A DNA stretch of 64,000 nt, from the NCBI GenBank assembly GCA_028386065.3, contig JAKUCV010002523.1, positions 23,900 through 87,899 on the forward strand, given 5' to 3'. This document shows positions 26,501-38,343 of the stretch, piece after piece. A model generated the notes under the pieces. That model worked only from the letters and a program-made list of their open reading frames with translations, was not told where the DNA came from and did no database searches. Every line of letters starts with the position of its first letter. Positions within the stretch are counted from its first letter, which is position 1. Origin of the DNA: Turnera subulata (lineage: Eukaryota; Streptophyta; Magnoliopsida; Malpighiales; Passifloraceae). The position numbers were made by a program, and so were the translations under genes.

Positions 26501-27506
26501 TGCAATAGATTCTCCCTAGAGAAATACAAGACCGGCTATGGGCTACCCCAATACCGAGGCCTAGAAGAGGCCCGAACTCTGTGCGATGGGCTCTAACCTC
26601 CTCTGGCTTATTCTCAGTCAAAGAAGCTTATTGTGCGGTTGAAAGTAGCAACTGGAGAGTAAAGGAAGATATTTGGGCAGTTATTTGGAACTGGAAAGGA
26701 CCAGCTCGTATATGTGCCTTTCTATGGCTCCTTGCACATGATAGGCTTGTGACAAATAGCCTGCGTTTCAACCGCCATATCTCCCCTTCAAATTTATGTC
26801 CCAGATGCAAGGGCAAACCAGAATCCTGTGCTCATGTGCTCAGAGACTGTGCATTTACAAAGAAATTATGGTTAACATGGGATCCGTCTCTACAAGGATC
26901 TAATTTTTTTCTTTGCCTATGAGAGATTGGTTGATGATTAACTTGTAGGGCACCGCTTTTGGCCAGAATTAGAAGCTGATTTTCGGAGTAACCTGTTGGA
27001 AACTATGGCAATGGCGGAATAACTTGGTGTTCAATGAAGAGAAGGTTCCAAATGGCGCCCCAATCAGCATCATTCGGATGTATGTTAAAAATTTTAGTGA
27101 AGCAATACGCATTCCAGCCTCTTTGTTACGTGGTAGCAGGCAATCAATACCTCTCAACTTGAAATGGCAATGTCCCATGAATGGGATGTACAAGCTGAAT
27201 GTTGCAATACTTTCGGGCGATGTCCTTTGTGTGGGGGTGATCTGCAGAAATGATAAAGGAGATTGGATTGCTGGTTTTGTATTTAAAGAGCAGAGCCAGG
27301 GGGTTAGTATGAATGAATTGATGGCCATTTATCAAGGTATTGGATTTGCCAAGAAGTTAGGTGCCCTTCCATTGATCTTGGAGATTGATGCAGCTGCAGC
27401 AATTGATCGACTCCTGGAGAATGACGTTTGGGATGCAAGCAGCCAGGACCTGATTAATAGTATTTGTGTTGCAAGGGATAATGACTCATCTTGCTGTCCT
27501 TTGTGA
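23541..27506 (+). pseudogene. LINE ORF2 (endonuclease - RT - RNase H), multiply disabled
   Basis: Endonuclease starts at 23541 ('ILSWNYQGA', 'YASP', 'GDFNAVM'). RT motifs follow ('KAPGPDGIQ' near 24900, 'KIDLKKAYDR' near 25290, 'FFADD' near 25608), then the zinc-binding region ('CPRCKGKPESCAHVLRDC' near 26800) and RNase H to 27506. Lesions: TAA at 24219-24221, a frameshift near 24480, TAA at 24608-24610 (likely from CAA), TAG at 25001-25003, a 1-bp deletion near 25080, TAG at 25903-25905 (likely from TGG), TAG at 26506-26508 (likely from CAG), a frameshift near 26912 and two further TAGs before 27024. The RNase H has 'LNVAIL' where the first catalytic Asp is expected. It is clearly non-functional. 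Confidence 0.88.
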
Positions 27507-27687
27507 ACTCTCATGCAAATGCTATTGCTTACACGATAGCAACTTTAGCTTCTAGTTTTTGTCCAGGGCGAACTTGTTTCGTTCAGCCCCCACCTGTAAT
27601 CAATAACCTCTTATATGAGGACAGGGGAGCACTGGGTTAACATGCCCAGACATGGTTTTCTTCTTGTGTAATTTGTTTATAGTTATT

Positions 27688-28219
27688 TTTTTTTTATCAC
27701 AACCAGAAACTTTTTATTGATTATAAACAGGAGGTGGATGAAACCACCATTACATAGGATAAAACAAAAACACCTGCAAGTACAAATACCCCCCGAGAAC
27801 AGAGAAACATGCTAGAAAGAAGGGAAAGCGGTAGAGGCCGAAGGAATACACTACCGACTCGAGCAGCAACTCGTTCCCTATACTCGCCGAAACCGGCTTC
27901 AGCAGTCGACCCAGTAACCGAAAAGCATGTACCTGTAAGGCCTGCAAAAGAAGTTGCTAAAACTAACAACAGAAAGACCAGTAACATCAGATCTAGTAGT
28001 AGATTTGACCTGGTGGAAAGAGTAAACCGATTTATAAACAAAAATTAAGAAAAGAAATAAAAAGAGAAAGAAAAAAGAAGAAGAAAGGAGGAGAGAAAGA
28101 GGCTGCCCAAAGGTTGAAGAAGAGCAGGAAATGTCTAGAGAGAAGTAAGAGAAAAAGGAAAGGAGAGTGCTTGAAGAAGAAGATAGTTGGAAAGAATATT
28201 TTTCGTATGCCCAAAGAAG
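27688..28219 (-). mobile_element. Minus-strand polyadenylated retroposon (source RNA unknown)
   Basis: Flanked by a perfect 15-bp direct repeat, TTGTTTATAGTTATT (27673-27687 and 28220-28234). On the minus strand it starts with a pyrimidine-rich leader-like stretch and ends with 'caataaaaagtttctggttgtgat' and an A-run, with AATAAA about 20 nt before the tail. That is the structure of a reverse-transcribed polyadenylated RNA. A 106-codon minus-strand frame (27721-28041) has a hydrophobic start but no domain I recognise. It could be a processed copy of a host transcript or the 3' end of another LINE. It is nested in the 3' part of the LINE ending at 28266. Confidence 0.75.
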
Positions 28220-28359
28220 TTGTTTATAGTTATTAATGCATCTAATTTCCCGGTCGCTGGCCAAAAAAATTAATACTTTAATAGATAATAAATCAACTAA
28301 CCAAGCCCGCGAACCCGGGCCCATGAAACCCGATTTGATTCTTTGTAATCGGGCCGCTT

Positions 28360-28368
28360 AAACCCTAG
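28360..28368 (+). promoter_or_regulatory. Telo-box (AAACCCTAG) in the NHL gene promoter
   Basis: AAACCCTAG lies 118 bp upstream of the NHL gene ATG, with 'gggccc' and 'gggccg' motifs nearby (28317-28355). Telo-boxes near GGGCC-type elements are common in promoters of plant housekeeping and growth genes. Only about 200 bp separate the gene start from the end of the LINE at 28266. Confidence 0.5.
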
Positions 28369-28485
28369 CCGGGTACAAAAATCCCGAGGGCAATTTGCTC
28401 TTGCTCATCTCTGCACTCCAATTCCAAACCAAGCACTGATTTTTTTCTCGAGAAAGACTGTGACTTTCTCGGAAAAAGAACAAAA

Positions 28486-31400
28486 ATGTCTCTGCGCTAT
28501 AACCGCTTCAGACAAGTATCTAGACTTTTGCCTCACATTTGCCCAGGTTAGCCGCCCCTTCTTCTTCTTCTTCTTCTTCTTTTCATTTAAAAGACACCAG
28601 TTCTTAAAAATCCTGCTTAGCTAACTTAGCTGTTTCTGTGTCCAGGAAATGGTTTACAAAATCCCAGCAGAATCGTAAACTGTACAGTAGCTTTGCCTCA
28701 ATCAAGGGATCATGGCAAAATCACTCACCCCAGTGCTTTGAACGGAGCGTTTCGTCCTTGGAGGTAATAAAGATTTGTGTTGCCTTTTGCTATATTGGTA
28801 GTTTTTGTGTAATGAAATTTCTTTGAGAAGGAAGCAGAGGTTTTTTTTTTTTTTTTTTTTTCTATGGTGGTTTGTTTGTTTTGTTAAGCCTAACTTATGA
28901 AATGCAGTTACTTTCAGGTGGTACTCAACAACTTCACAAGTGGCCGAGGAATCTCCTTCCTCTGAAGCAAATGCCTTACTATCCTTCATCGAATCAGCTT
29001 TCACGAATTTTAAAGGTTTGATCTAGAAGTCTATCTTCTGTGTGTTGAAGAGTTTATTTTGTGATGAATTGCATTGTTAGTGTTAGTTCTATAAGCTTGT
29101 GTATTTTTTTTTTTTTGAGCTTTTTGAAAAAAAGTGGGTTGGCTTCATGTGTTGTGCTTATGTTTGTAGGCCCCAATCACTGTTGGTTGAATACCGTTGA
29201 AGGGAATGTAGACTTTTTCAAGAAAGATAGGATCTTTCTGGTTCTCGCTGGGCAGTTCCTTGAGGACTCTCTAATCGTTCCTATGCTTGAACATGTGAAG
29301 TTAATTCAGCAAAGGTAGAGTATCAAATGTTTGCTTCATTTATGTTTGACGAACTCGGGTGTTCTGGATTTGTTGAGTGGTTCAATTTTGAAATGCCATT
29401 TCTTTTTCGTTTCTTTTTTTTTTTTTCCTGTCTGCAGATTTCCTGAGGTTCATGTTATGGGCCTTCATTATGAAAGTTCGAATGTATCTGCTTCTGATAA
29501 GACTTCCCTATATGAATTGATAATGGAGGAATACATTACATTTCCCATTCTGGTCTCCAGTGAGAATTTTTTAGAGGTGAGGTAATAATCTGCAATTTAA
29601 TTATGAGTTGAAAGTAATTTATCTTTTATCTTTCCAGATCATTTGGATGTGTGAAGATGGTACCTTTTCATAATGTAAAGAAATGAACCGTTTGCCAAGA
29701 AGATAAATCCAGCACATTTGCTTGCAGGGTAACTAATATATTGTTTCTTCATTTATTTAGATCGGGAATGGGGCATGTTATGTTTTGTTCAAAAATTTCA
29801 ACAATCCTGTTATTTACAATAAAAAGACGCTGGATCTTGGAATGCTTAATAAAGGTATGCTCATATTTGCTTGTCCTATAATACAGTAGATTAGATGCTG
29901 TCTCCATTTCATTTTCAATGCCTTGTGATAGCTTTTAAGTGGAATCCTTGTCGCCAACATCATTTCCTATTCGTTTCTTGTTGTACTAAATTTTTTGTTG
30001 TTGTTCGAGTCTAAATATGTTACTGTAGCATTTGTTTGATTGTCAGTCCATAATTAAATTGATGCATCTCTGTTCATGTTATAGTTTTTTAAAGGTTGTA
30101 GACTGTTTTTTAATAGAAGTATGTAACTTATCTCTGCTTATCTCAATCTTGACTTTTTTTTTATACTAATCGAGGAAAGTGAGACTCGAACCCGAGACCT
30201 CACCCCTCTTATGCTTTTGACACAAGAGTGCCAATGCGCTACAAGCCCATTGGTATCTCAATCTTGACTTGGTGCTCTATTTTCAGCAATGGAGGAGCTA
30301 TGTTCGCAATCAAATGGGAAATCTGTTCCACCTACCTTGAAAAGTTCTTGGGTTAAACAGACTGAGGGCGTAAAGGAACCGCATTTGTGTTCTTCTTTAC
30401 AGAACTTACTTTTTTGTTTCCCAGGTATGGGCTTGTATGGTGTAGTTTCTTGTTGATTTTCCACACAGATGCATCTCTCTGCAGTGTTTTATAGAAGTCA
30501 CATGCCACTTTTTCAAGGGTTCGCTACTACAGAGCAAAAATCTGAATAAATATAATACCAAGATGGCTAGGGTTAGTAGGAAAAATTAAAATTTCGGAAA
30601 TCATGATGCAGGTTGAGGGATAAACTATTGAATGCTAGTAAAACTAGTGATATGGATTCTGTCCTGCAGTCTGATTTGGGTGCTGACCCGCTACATTTTT
30701 GAAGAACAACCTGATGCCTGTTGGCTGTTTCTGATTGACATGCTTGAATGTTCCATTTCCAAAGAGGATCAAATTATTGCAGCCTGATAGAAATTTGAAG
30801 CAGATAGATCTGAACCTGGAATATTTAAAATTCATTGGCGTGATGTGTTCAGACTCTTGGGAATGACGAGAGTGTCATTAATTGTAACACCATAATAGTA
30901 TGCAGTAGAAGCTTGTATGTATTACCCTTTTGATCGACTTATGGTAGTCCAAAACTGGAGTAGATCTTCATTTCTAGCTACGTACCAGAAAAGAGAAAAG
31001 AAAAAACTTGCATTTTATTTTATTATTTTCAAGTTTGATGGAGAAGATTGTTGACTTCTCAAAATTTCTCATCTTTTCTGCAGGATGTGTTTCTGCAGAT
31101 GAAAGTGGCGATCACATCTTCCTATCTGACAGCAATCATCATCGAATCATAGTAGCTGATGGCAGTGGAAAGATTTTGGACTGTGTATGTACGAAACTTA
31201 TTCATAACCAGTATGGGTCAAGTTTGAATGGTGTTTAGTGAGTGGGATTTGGTAGTGGTGCTGCGATAGTGTTTGGAAGCATGCATGAGGGTTCTTGACA
31301 CTTCATTACTGTGCTAGACCAATGGGATTGGTTTGGCTGGTGGTTGATTTTAGGAAACATGATCTGTTGGTTGTGATTCCTGAAAAGAAATCAGTTACCA

Positions 31401-34400
31401 ACCTGCGTAGCATCATGTTCTACCAAATTATTTTGTGCTTGATTTGATAACAGGGAAATGGGAATTATTAGCTTCTTTACATGTATTTGCATAACTGCTC
31501 CTGTATTTTGTCCATCTTCTTCTTTCCAAGTTGACTTTACACCGCCTGGTCCTTGTGCAATATCCAGTCAAGTCATTACTTGACCTACTTCATGGTTTGA
31601 CCTTTCTGCAGTCTTTTGTTTTTTACACCAAACATGGTGTATTTATTCAGATAGCCTTTTCCCCATGAGGTTGTTTTTCCTTAACATAGACAATAAATAA
31701 AGAGATTCTAGTCCTTTTCTTTCGAAGCCTTCTAGTAGAAAACTGGGCTTTCTTAATTGATGCTGCTTTAAGGATATCTTGTTTTGGCCAATGAGTTTAT
31801 TCTTCACATGTTTCTAATGCACCATTAACATGCTTATTTTCTGTTTTTCACAAGAATTTTGAAAAGGCAAACTTTTAACTACAAAGGTAAGTTTATACTA
31901 ACATTTTTTGTACTCTAGATTGGTTCAAGCCCTGGTTTTGAGGATGGAGAATTTGAATCTGCAAAGCTTGCACGTCCTGCAGCTTCCTTCTATAATGATG
32001 ATGAGGATTGCTTGTACATTGTAGATTCAGAGGTATGCATTTGGAAATTCTCCAAAGAACCATATATAAAGTATGAAACATGTATAAAGTAAAATTTCTG
32101 GATCTCTTTATTGAAACATGATTGTTGCTAGCTGTGCTAACATGGAATCATACTCTTTACTGCTTAAAAAAATGCATATGATCACGATATTTTTTTGGAG
32201 AGTTATTCATTTATCATTGTACTGAACTTACAGTTCTTATTTCCCTAGAATCATGCAATTAGGAGGGCTGACATGGAGAGGCGGGTTTTGGAGACTCTTT
32301 ATCCAACTTGTAGCGTCAGTAAGAAGCCTAACCGTGTCTTGGCCTGGATTAAGGATAAACTGGGCTTTGGAAGTGACCCTGATCCTAAATCTGAAGAATT
32401 TAATCCCCAATCCCTGGTGTTTCCTTGGCATCTTGTGAAGCTAGAAGATAACAGTTTCTTAATTATGAGTCGCAGGTAAACGCAGTGTGGTTGTCACTTC
32501 ACATATTAAGCATGAAGTTCCATTTGATTTTGTATTCTTGTTTTCATTGAGAAGTCAAAAGTTTAGTTACCCATAAGTGTGCACCAAGTGTACCTTTTAG
32601 CACATCTCCAGTTCTTATTGGTATCAGGCTTGGAAATTGTTTCTTTTCTGCTTCGAAATGTTTTCTTATCTTTAACAGGGTGGTGGAATTGAAGAAATGA
32701 ACTTTCTAGTTAATTTGAGCAAAAGAAGCTATAGAAAATTGCATAATAGATGGATGAAGGGCTGTAGTTATACAAGTTATTAATTACCAAAATAGCAGAA
32801 TTAAAAAAGCTAACAGAAGTAATGGAGAGAAAATTTATCCCTCAGGCTTAGGAGGGATACCTGCACACGTTGTTATTTGTATGTTTAGAGTATGATTACA
32901 GGGCATAATGTAGATGACTATTTCCTTGATGTTGGGTAACGCTTTTTAATTCAAAATAATGGGTTTGGGTTCAGTTCTCTGAGGAACAAAGTTCATAATT
33001 ACGAGCCTTGAGGATTAAACTAGAGCTCCCCTGTAGCTAATCCAGTTAGATCAATCAGTTAACTGCTTGCTGTATGAGTTAAAGGCATAAACACATTTGC
33101 TACGTGTCAATAGAGGCCATTGTGCTAAATGGCTAGAAGCTTTTTCAGAAAAAACTGGCATTTTTTATAAGGCTGGTAAGGAAGCATTTTTGTAGATGCA
33201 TAAATCTCCATCTGGGCATTTGGATAAATTTTTGGTGTTTCACAATACTGTGACTTCTGTTCGTCATATCTGATTCTTTTTCTGATCCACTTCTGAAGCA
33301 GACAATTTGGTCATGTTTTCTTCCCTTTTGCAGCTTTGAGGCTCTTTGGATCATGGATTCGGCCTCTGGAGAGATAAGAGAGCATATTGAAGGTTTGGCG
33401 TTGGTTTTCTGGATTTTCTTTTGTATGTTGTAGGTCAAACACTGTTTGTCTGTAATATTTCTGTCAAATTATGTAGGGTTTCCAAAGATTTTTGAGACAT
33501 ATGGACAGTTGATCACAGAGAAAGCATCTATTATGAAACAGTTTCCAAGTAATAGGTCACAACAGCACAATGCTACCAACTATTCACTGGAGGGCTTTCC
33601 ATATGCTAGTCATATATCCTCCATAACAACCTTTCAGAATCACGTCATAAAGTCTGATGCCAGTACAAGTATGTGGATCTTTTATCTTCTTCCTCTAGAC
33701 GCACACCTATTCTGTGGTTAAGATTTATTATTTATTTCTCCCAATCTTCCTTGAAGTTTCGCAGAGAGTCCTTAAAGTCAGTAGAGAATCTGGAGCCTGT
33801 TCAAAGTTCCAGTTTTCAAATTTTGGGGTCCTTGGATTGCCTTATTGGTTGCATGATCATTTGGAGAGGGTTTATTCTATGTAAGTACTCTTCAAAACTA
33901 AGATTACAAGGTACTCTTTTGTAAATTACCTTCCACCATCTTCAATCAGGATCAACTTGAGGAACTCCTTTTTTTCGAAAGATAAACTATTGTCTTTATT
34001 TCTTTTTAAAAAGCGTATTGCATGCATGTTTCCTCCAACTCTGAATAGTTTGTGCTACTTTTCTGGCTAATTTGGTAATGCTTGTTTCATTCCAAGCCTC
34101 ACAAGGTTTTTTTCCTTTTTCTTGTCTCTACTTTGGCTAATTTGATAGTGAAGGTGCATGGACCGATCACTTCGAATGTTTCACTTTGTTGCCAGGTATT
34201 TCATGATCTAGCTTTCTTGTTTCTGTATTTTCAGGATGAAATTAAATTGGGTTGTTACCTTTCATTAGGACAGTCTTTCCATTAAGATGCTTTACCATGA
34301 CTGATGGTCATTCCAGTTTCATCAACGCTGCTGCCACTAGTACTCACGGTATACTACTATCCTGCAAAATAATTGATATTCTTATATTTTGATGCGTAAT

Positions 34401-35250
34401 AGGTAGGATTGATATGCGGGTAAACATAGACATCCCTGTGGATACGGAACTTGTGGAGCCCTTACAAGAAGGGTGTGTATGGCGCCAGGCAAGGGGGGCT
34501 GCTACTGAGGTACTGGGAGCAAAGGGCGTCGTGGGATCTTCAGAGAAGGTATATACTGATAGGACTATCTTTTGCATCTTGTCCTTTTCTCTTGACAAGC
34601 TATCTATTTTTCTTCTTCAAGTGGTTCAGACTGCAGTTTGTGGGTTCAATGCAGGTTGGGATTGCCCAACAGTGGTATGATGAATTAGATAGTTTGTCAT
34701 TTTCAACTATTGAACCGGAGATCTCTGTTGAAGAGGATGAAACTAGTACAAATGTGAGATCCCAAGATGAGAAAGTTCATATTGATTGCGCGGTCAACAC
34801 TAGCCCCGGAACAAGCGAGGTATCTTGAGATCCACCGAGTCTTTTGCAGGCTACAAATTAAAAATTTGGACTGTATATATCCATTTTGATTCAGATCTCA
34901 TATGGTAATTGAATTAGGTAGTTTATGTTTAACTCTGTTTCCAATGGCAGGTTGTTATACATGCGGCACTGTATTTAAAACTTAAACGACATTCTGATTT
35001 AGGAGAGTGCAGTCGAGAGAAATATGCGGCAAGGATGGCTGATATTTTGAATCGTGGAAGTAGGAGTGAGAGAGATACATGCCTTCAGCTCCTATTAAAA
35101 TCAAGCCATGATTTGATGGACTACATCCTCATGAGACCTCTACATGTTAGGATAAAATTGAATAGTCTGGATCACCCAAAGGCAGATAATGGGAAAGACA
35201 TTGTTTTAACAGACTCCTCGGTTGAAGTCAATGTATCACTGGAGACGTGA
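28486..35250 (+). CDS. NHL-repeat protein with thioredoxin-like N-terminal region (EMB1974-like), 17 exons
   Basis: Hand-spliced exons: 28486-28546, 28646-28763, 28918-29015, 29170-29314, 29438-29576, 29761-29854, 30287-30424, 31084-31184, 31919-32032, 32249-32475, 33334-33392, 33477-33668, 33757-33880, 34149-34195, 34403-34548, 34655-34819, 34951-35250. All introns are GT-AG and phases agree throughout, giving 755 aa. The N-terminus is Arg-rich and Ser-rich, possibly an organelle transit peptide. Residues 93-200 resemble a thioredoxin-like fold without an obvious CxxC. Residues 265-370 contain NHL-type repeats ('DHIFLSDSNHHRIIVAD', 'CLYIVDSENHAIRRAD'), which form beta-propeller blades. The C-terminal half is conserved-looking but unassigned. 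From memory it resembles Arabidopsis AT3G07060 (EMB1974), where loss causes embryo lethality; the molecular role is not established. A SINE lies in intron 6. Confidence 0.88.
30156..30253 (-). mobile_element. Short tRNA-derived SINE in intron 6 of the NHL gene
   Basis: A perfect 17-bp duplication, TATCTCAATCTTGACTT, flanks it (30139-30155 and 30254-30270). On the minus strand there is an A-box-like 'tgtagcgcattggc', a B-box-like 'gggttcgagtctc' about 40 bp further on, and a 3' A-run. These are RNA polymerase III internal promoter boxes of a tRNA-derived SINE. It is only 98 bp, so either a short family or internally deleted. It ends 33 bp before exon 7. Confidence 0.85.
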
Positions 35251-36400
35251 TTGCTGTTCGTGTACACTAAGTATCGTGATATTGTTGTCATCTGTTCCTT
35301 CTACAGCCTTATCAGATTTCAATTCTTCACAGATTTGAATTTTGAACGAGAACTTCAACTCCAAACTCCATGAAGCTTGTGCTTTGGCATCAAATAGAAG
35401 CATTTAAAGGAAGAGAATGGTCCTGAAGAACAGTGACTGCTCCAGGATGTATCCCTTTTGCTGAGACATCTCTTAAATTTTGTCATAGTAATGAAATTCA
35501 ACAATGCTGCCTTTAAATTCAATTCTTGTTTGTGCATTGATTTTAAACTCAATTCTTTTTGTACTGTATGAAAAGAAAATGTATGTATGTATCTTGTTTC
35601 GGCTTTTCAATTATAGCATGGAGTTAGATTATTTCATGTTGTTGAGAGTTCCTGGACCTTTCGGCCGAAACTTATAAGTGATTGATATGGTCACAACTCG
35701 CATATGCTTGCAAAAGGCCTCGTGATAAAACTCAGTAATTTCTCTTTAAAATGGCAGGGAGGTCGTCAGTCATACGGGAAGTAGGTGGCCTTTGAAGTAT
35801 GAAATAGATTGCAGCTCCTATCAAGGCTTCTCCCACCTATTCTATGATTCAATGTAATAATCCTATTCTGCTTGACTTGTCAAGACAGGAGAAAGAACAG
35901 GACGCAGGACTTGGAATCTTTGCATCTTTCTGAGAAACATAACAATATAACACATTATTGTCTTTTTGCAACCATGCAGGTTTTGAATCTTCCGCATAAG
36001 ACGAATGATACTCAATTCTGCTGCAGTATATATTTGACAACTGGCACAGCAGAGAGAGTTAAACTTAATGATGTTGCAACCAACCACTTTTTCTTTATTA
36101 GTCTCTCTTTGTTTTGTTGTCTTGGGGAAATGTTGACGATAATTATGTTTGAGACACCATTAAGAATCTAATGATAAATGGGTTCGTCATTTTCTCAACC
36201 ACCTTCCACAGTTATGTGTTCACGTGAATACAGCTATTATAGAAAAAAAAAAGTTCCATCGAATATGGCATCCAAGAACTAATAAAAATGTCCTGCCATG
36301 CGAGGTGTTCAGCTTCACCAACCACGGAAAGGACCTCAATCCAATTTTTAGTTTCCAGGAAAAGTAGACGTTTCCTGTCTTTAACTAGACAATACTCACT
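35251..36400. other. Intergenic region between NHL gene and plantacyanin
   Basis: The first 300-400 bp are probably the NHL gene 3' UTR ('ttgtactgtatgaaaagaaaatgtatg' region near 35560). No gene, RNA or repeat recognised in the rest. Confidence 0.5.
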
Positions 36401-36408
36401 ATAAAAGT
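36401..36408 (+). promoter_or_regulatory. TATA box of the plantacyanin gene
   Basis: TATAAAAG lies 80 bp upstream of the plantacyanin ATG, preceded by 'caatactcac'. Spacing suits a TATA-driven promoter with a leader of about 45-50 nt. Confidence 0.65.
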
Positions 36409-36480
36409 AACTCACATGAACTCATTCTCTCAAATATACTCATACGGAACTCAATTCGTTTCTCACTAGCAATTGAGAAA

Positions 36481-37001
36481 ATGGGTCACCAGGGAAGATG
36501 CAGTGCAAGCCAAGCTATTGTTGTGACTGCTTCTCTTCTTAGCATCATCCTACTCCATTTTGAAACCACTGAAGCTACTACTTTCACTGTTGGTGATACT
36601 TCAGGCTGGACGTACAATATTCAAAGTTGGGCAGACGGGAAAAGATTCAAAACAGGCGATGTACTTAGTATGTAACATGCTAAATTTAACTTAAAAATTT
36701 TAAGTTAAAACACCTTGTCTTTCTATTGTAGTTAGCTCCTTTTTTTGCTTTTTTTTTTTCTGGAATGATTGATTGGTTTTGATGGTATCATCTTGGTGCA
36801 GCTTTCAACTATGACCCATCAGCGCATGATGTGGCAACTGTAGACCTTAAAGGCTATAACAGTTGCAGTCTCTCTCTCAAGTCTAAGACTTACAGCTCCG
36901 GGAAAGATAACATCAAATTGAAGAAGGGAAAAAACTACTTTATTTGCAGCATTCCTGGCCATTGTGATGGAGGGTTGAAGATTGTGGTTGATGCTTCCTA
37001 G
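36481..37001 (+). CDS. Plantacyanin (basic blue copper protein), two exons, axial ligand Leu
   Basis: Exons 36481-36667 and 36802-37001, GT-AG intron, 128 aa. Residues 12-32 form a signal peptide; the mature protein starts near T33. The cupredoxin fold is complete: 'GWTYNIQSW', 'KRFKTGDVL', 'FNYDPSAHDV', 'YFICSIPGHC'. Copper ligands by comparison with cucumber basic protein are H71, C111 and H116, and C84-C117 should form the disulfide. The fourth, axial ligand, Met in plantacyanins and Gln in stellacyanins, is Leu121 here (TTG, 36975-36977). No GPI-anchor tail or proline-rich domain follows, separating it from uclacyanins and early nodulin-like proteins. Plantacyanins are secreted cell-wall redox proteins linked to pollen-tube guidance and reproduction. 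A gypsy element begins 383 bp downstream. Confidence 0.92.
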
Positions 37002-37383
37002 ATAAATCATGACCGTGTGATATGGAAGGGCTCGAGTTGCTTGTCCTCAATTATGTCAAAATTCTTGCATAAGAGACCAGATATATGTTGTGTCATATGT
37101 GTGTATGCATTTAGCTTGGGGTCCAAGATAATTTACGAATTCACTGGTTCTTACTTCTCAATGATCAGGATACCTGTTTTGATTCTGGATTCTTTTTATT
37201 TTACAATCAATTGTCGGTTGACCAAAAATCTATGTTCTTTGCCTTAAGATTGTCCGCTGACCATAAATCTATTACCACAGAAGGTGCTTCCAGTCCATTT
37301 TGCTTGAAAGTTTATAATTTGCAGCAAGAAAATTTCATGTAAAAAGAATTTAGACATATAATTAAGGTTTCTGAAAGCCTGTG

Positions 37384-38319
37384 TGATGCAAGTGATGGAG
37401 CCATAACATTGCCTCAAGGTCCAATTACAAGGAACACTTCAAGAAGGTTAAGGAATCAACTTCTACATCACATTCAAGCCTTGATCAACACGGAACTTGA
37501 AGAACACGCAATGATCAAGGTTGAGAAGGAGCTGAAACCAAAACCTATATGTTTGCTTGCTATTGAAGAGTAATCGGCTCAAGGAAGCAAGTGGGGTCCA
37601 ATCGACAACACCTCAGCCCATGTGGGCCCATGTTGACATATCTCTTAAGTTTTATTTAGGTTAGTCGAAATTTTATGTTATTCTTTGTTGTTAATTTCGG
37701 CATGGTTTAATTAGTTAGATTTAAGTTTGGGCTTTAGTTAATTAGTTTGGGCTATTATTGTTTGGGTTTATTTGAGTTCGATTCAATGTTGGATTCACTT
37801 AAAACCTAGTTGCTTTCGGGTTAGAATAGGTCAATAGGTGTCAAACTTAGAGTCAAAGTCAAAATCCAATTTGACTAGGATTTGGGATTGATGCCGAATT
37901 AGGGTTAGGGATTTAGTATAAATAGGGAGTCTTTTCTATTGATTTCGACATGACTATTTTGAGAGAATAAAATTGCCTTTGAGGTTTTCTTTGATTGTGG
38001 ATTCAATCGTGATCGAGAGTGGATTCTCTTGGTTTTATAATAGGGTTTGAGTTTATTTATCAAGTGTCTTGCTTGTGGCGTTTATTCAATTCCTTGTGAT
38101 TCTAATCCCTTTGTTGCCTATTCCTTAATTGAGTCTAGGAGGTGAAGAATAGAATTGCTAAAACCTATTGTTGTGTATCTACTTCTTTGTTGTCTAATCC
38201 GGTGCAAAGATTAGGAGGTGAAGGAGACTTACACGGTGAGTTTGATTGAGATTGACGATCGAGACAATCAGATAGTTACGGAGGTGGAACTAGTGGATTC
38301 TATGGCTGTTGCCGTATCA
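37384..38319 (+). repeat. 5' LTR of the outer gypsy element
   Basis: 936 bp; 38 bp longer than the 3' LTR, mainly through an extra stretch near 37660-37700 that duplicates 'ttaatttcgg'-like sequence. It carries a copy of the end of the pol ORF (to about 37575) because the ORF stops inside the LTR. A TATA-like 'tataaatag' lies near 37918. Confidence 0.92.
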
Positions 38320-38343
38320 TCTTTTGGTAGCGGAGCTGAGGTT
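38320..38343 (+). promoter_or_regulatory. Primer-binding site region, variant TGGTAGCGGAGC
   Basis: Directly after the 5' LTR comes 'tcttttggtagcggagctgagg'. TGGTAGCGGAGC differs at two positions from TGGTATCAGAGC, the usual plant initiator-Met tRNA complement. The same 12-mer follows the LTR of the inner gypsy element and of the TRIM fragment in this window. Confidence 0.7.

Larger units (their letters stand above)
19872..28266 (+). mobile_element. Full-length L1-type LINE carrying two nested insertions
   Basis: A perfect 17-bp target-site duplication, AAATTAATACTTTAATA, flanks the element at 19855-19871 and 28267-28283. The 3' end is 'ggtcgctggcc' plus an A-run. After removing the two nested insertions and their duplications, about 6.4 kb remains, a normal length for a plant L1 element with 5' UTR, ORF1 and ORF2. 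Both ORFs carry stops and frameshifts, so the element is dead and older than the LINE at 8493. Confidence 0.9.

Noticed and set aside
27809..28048. 79-codon plus-strand ORF with basic residues
   Set aside because: Antisense to the minus-strand retroposon and in its body; no domain.
30156..30253. tRNA gene suggested by a B-box-like motif
   Set aside because: No cloverleaf can be drawn; the duplication and A-tail mark it as a SINE.
34234..34340. Possible extra exon of the NHL gene ('DEIKLGCYLSLGQ')
   Set aside because: Joining 34195 directly to 34403 keeps the phase and gives a continuous protein; including this piece introduces a stop.
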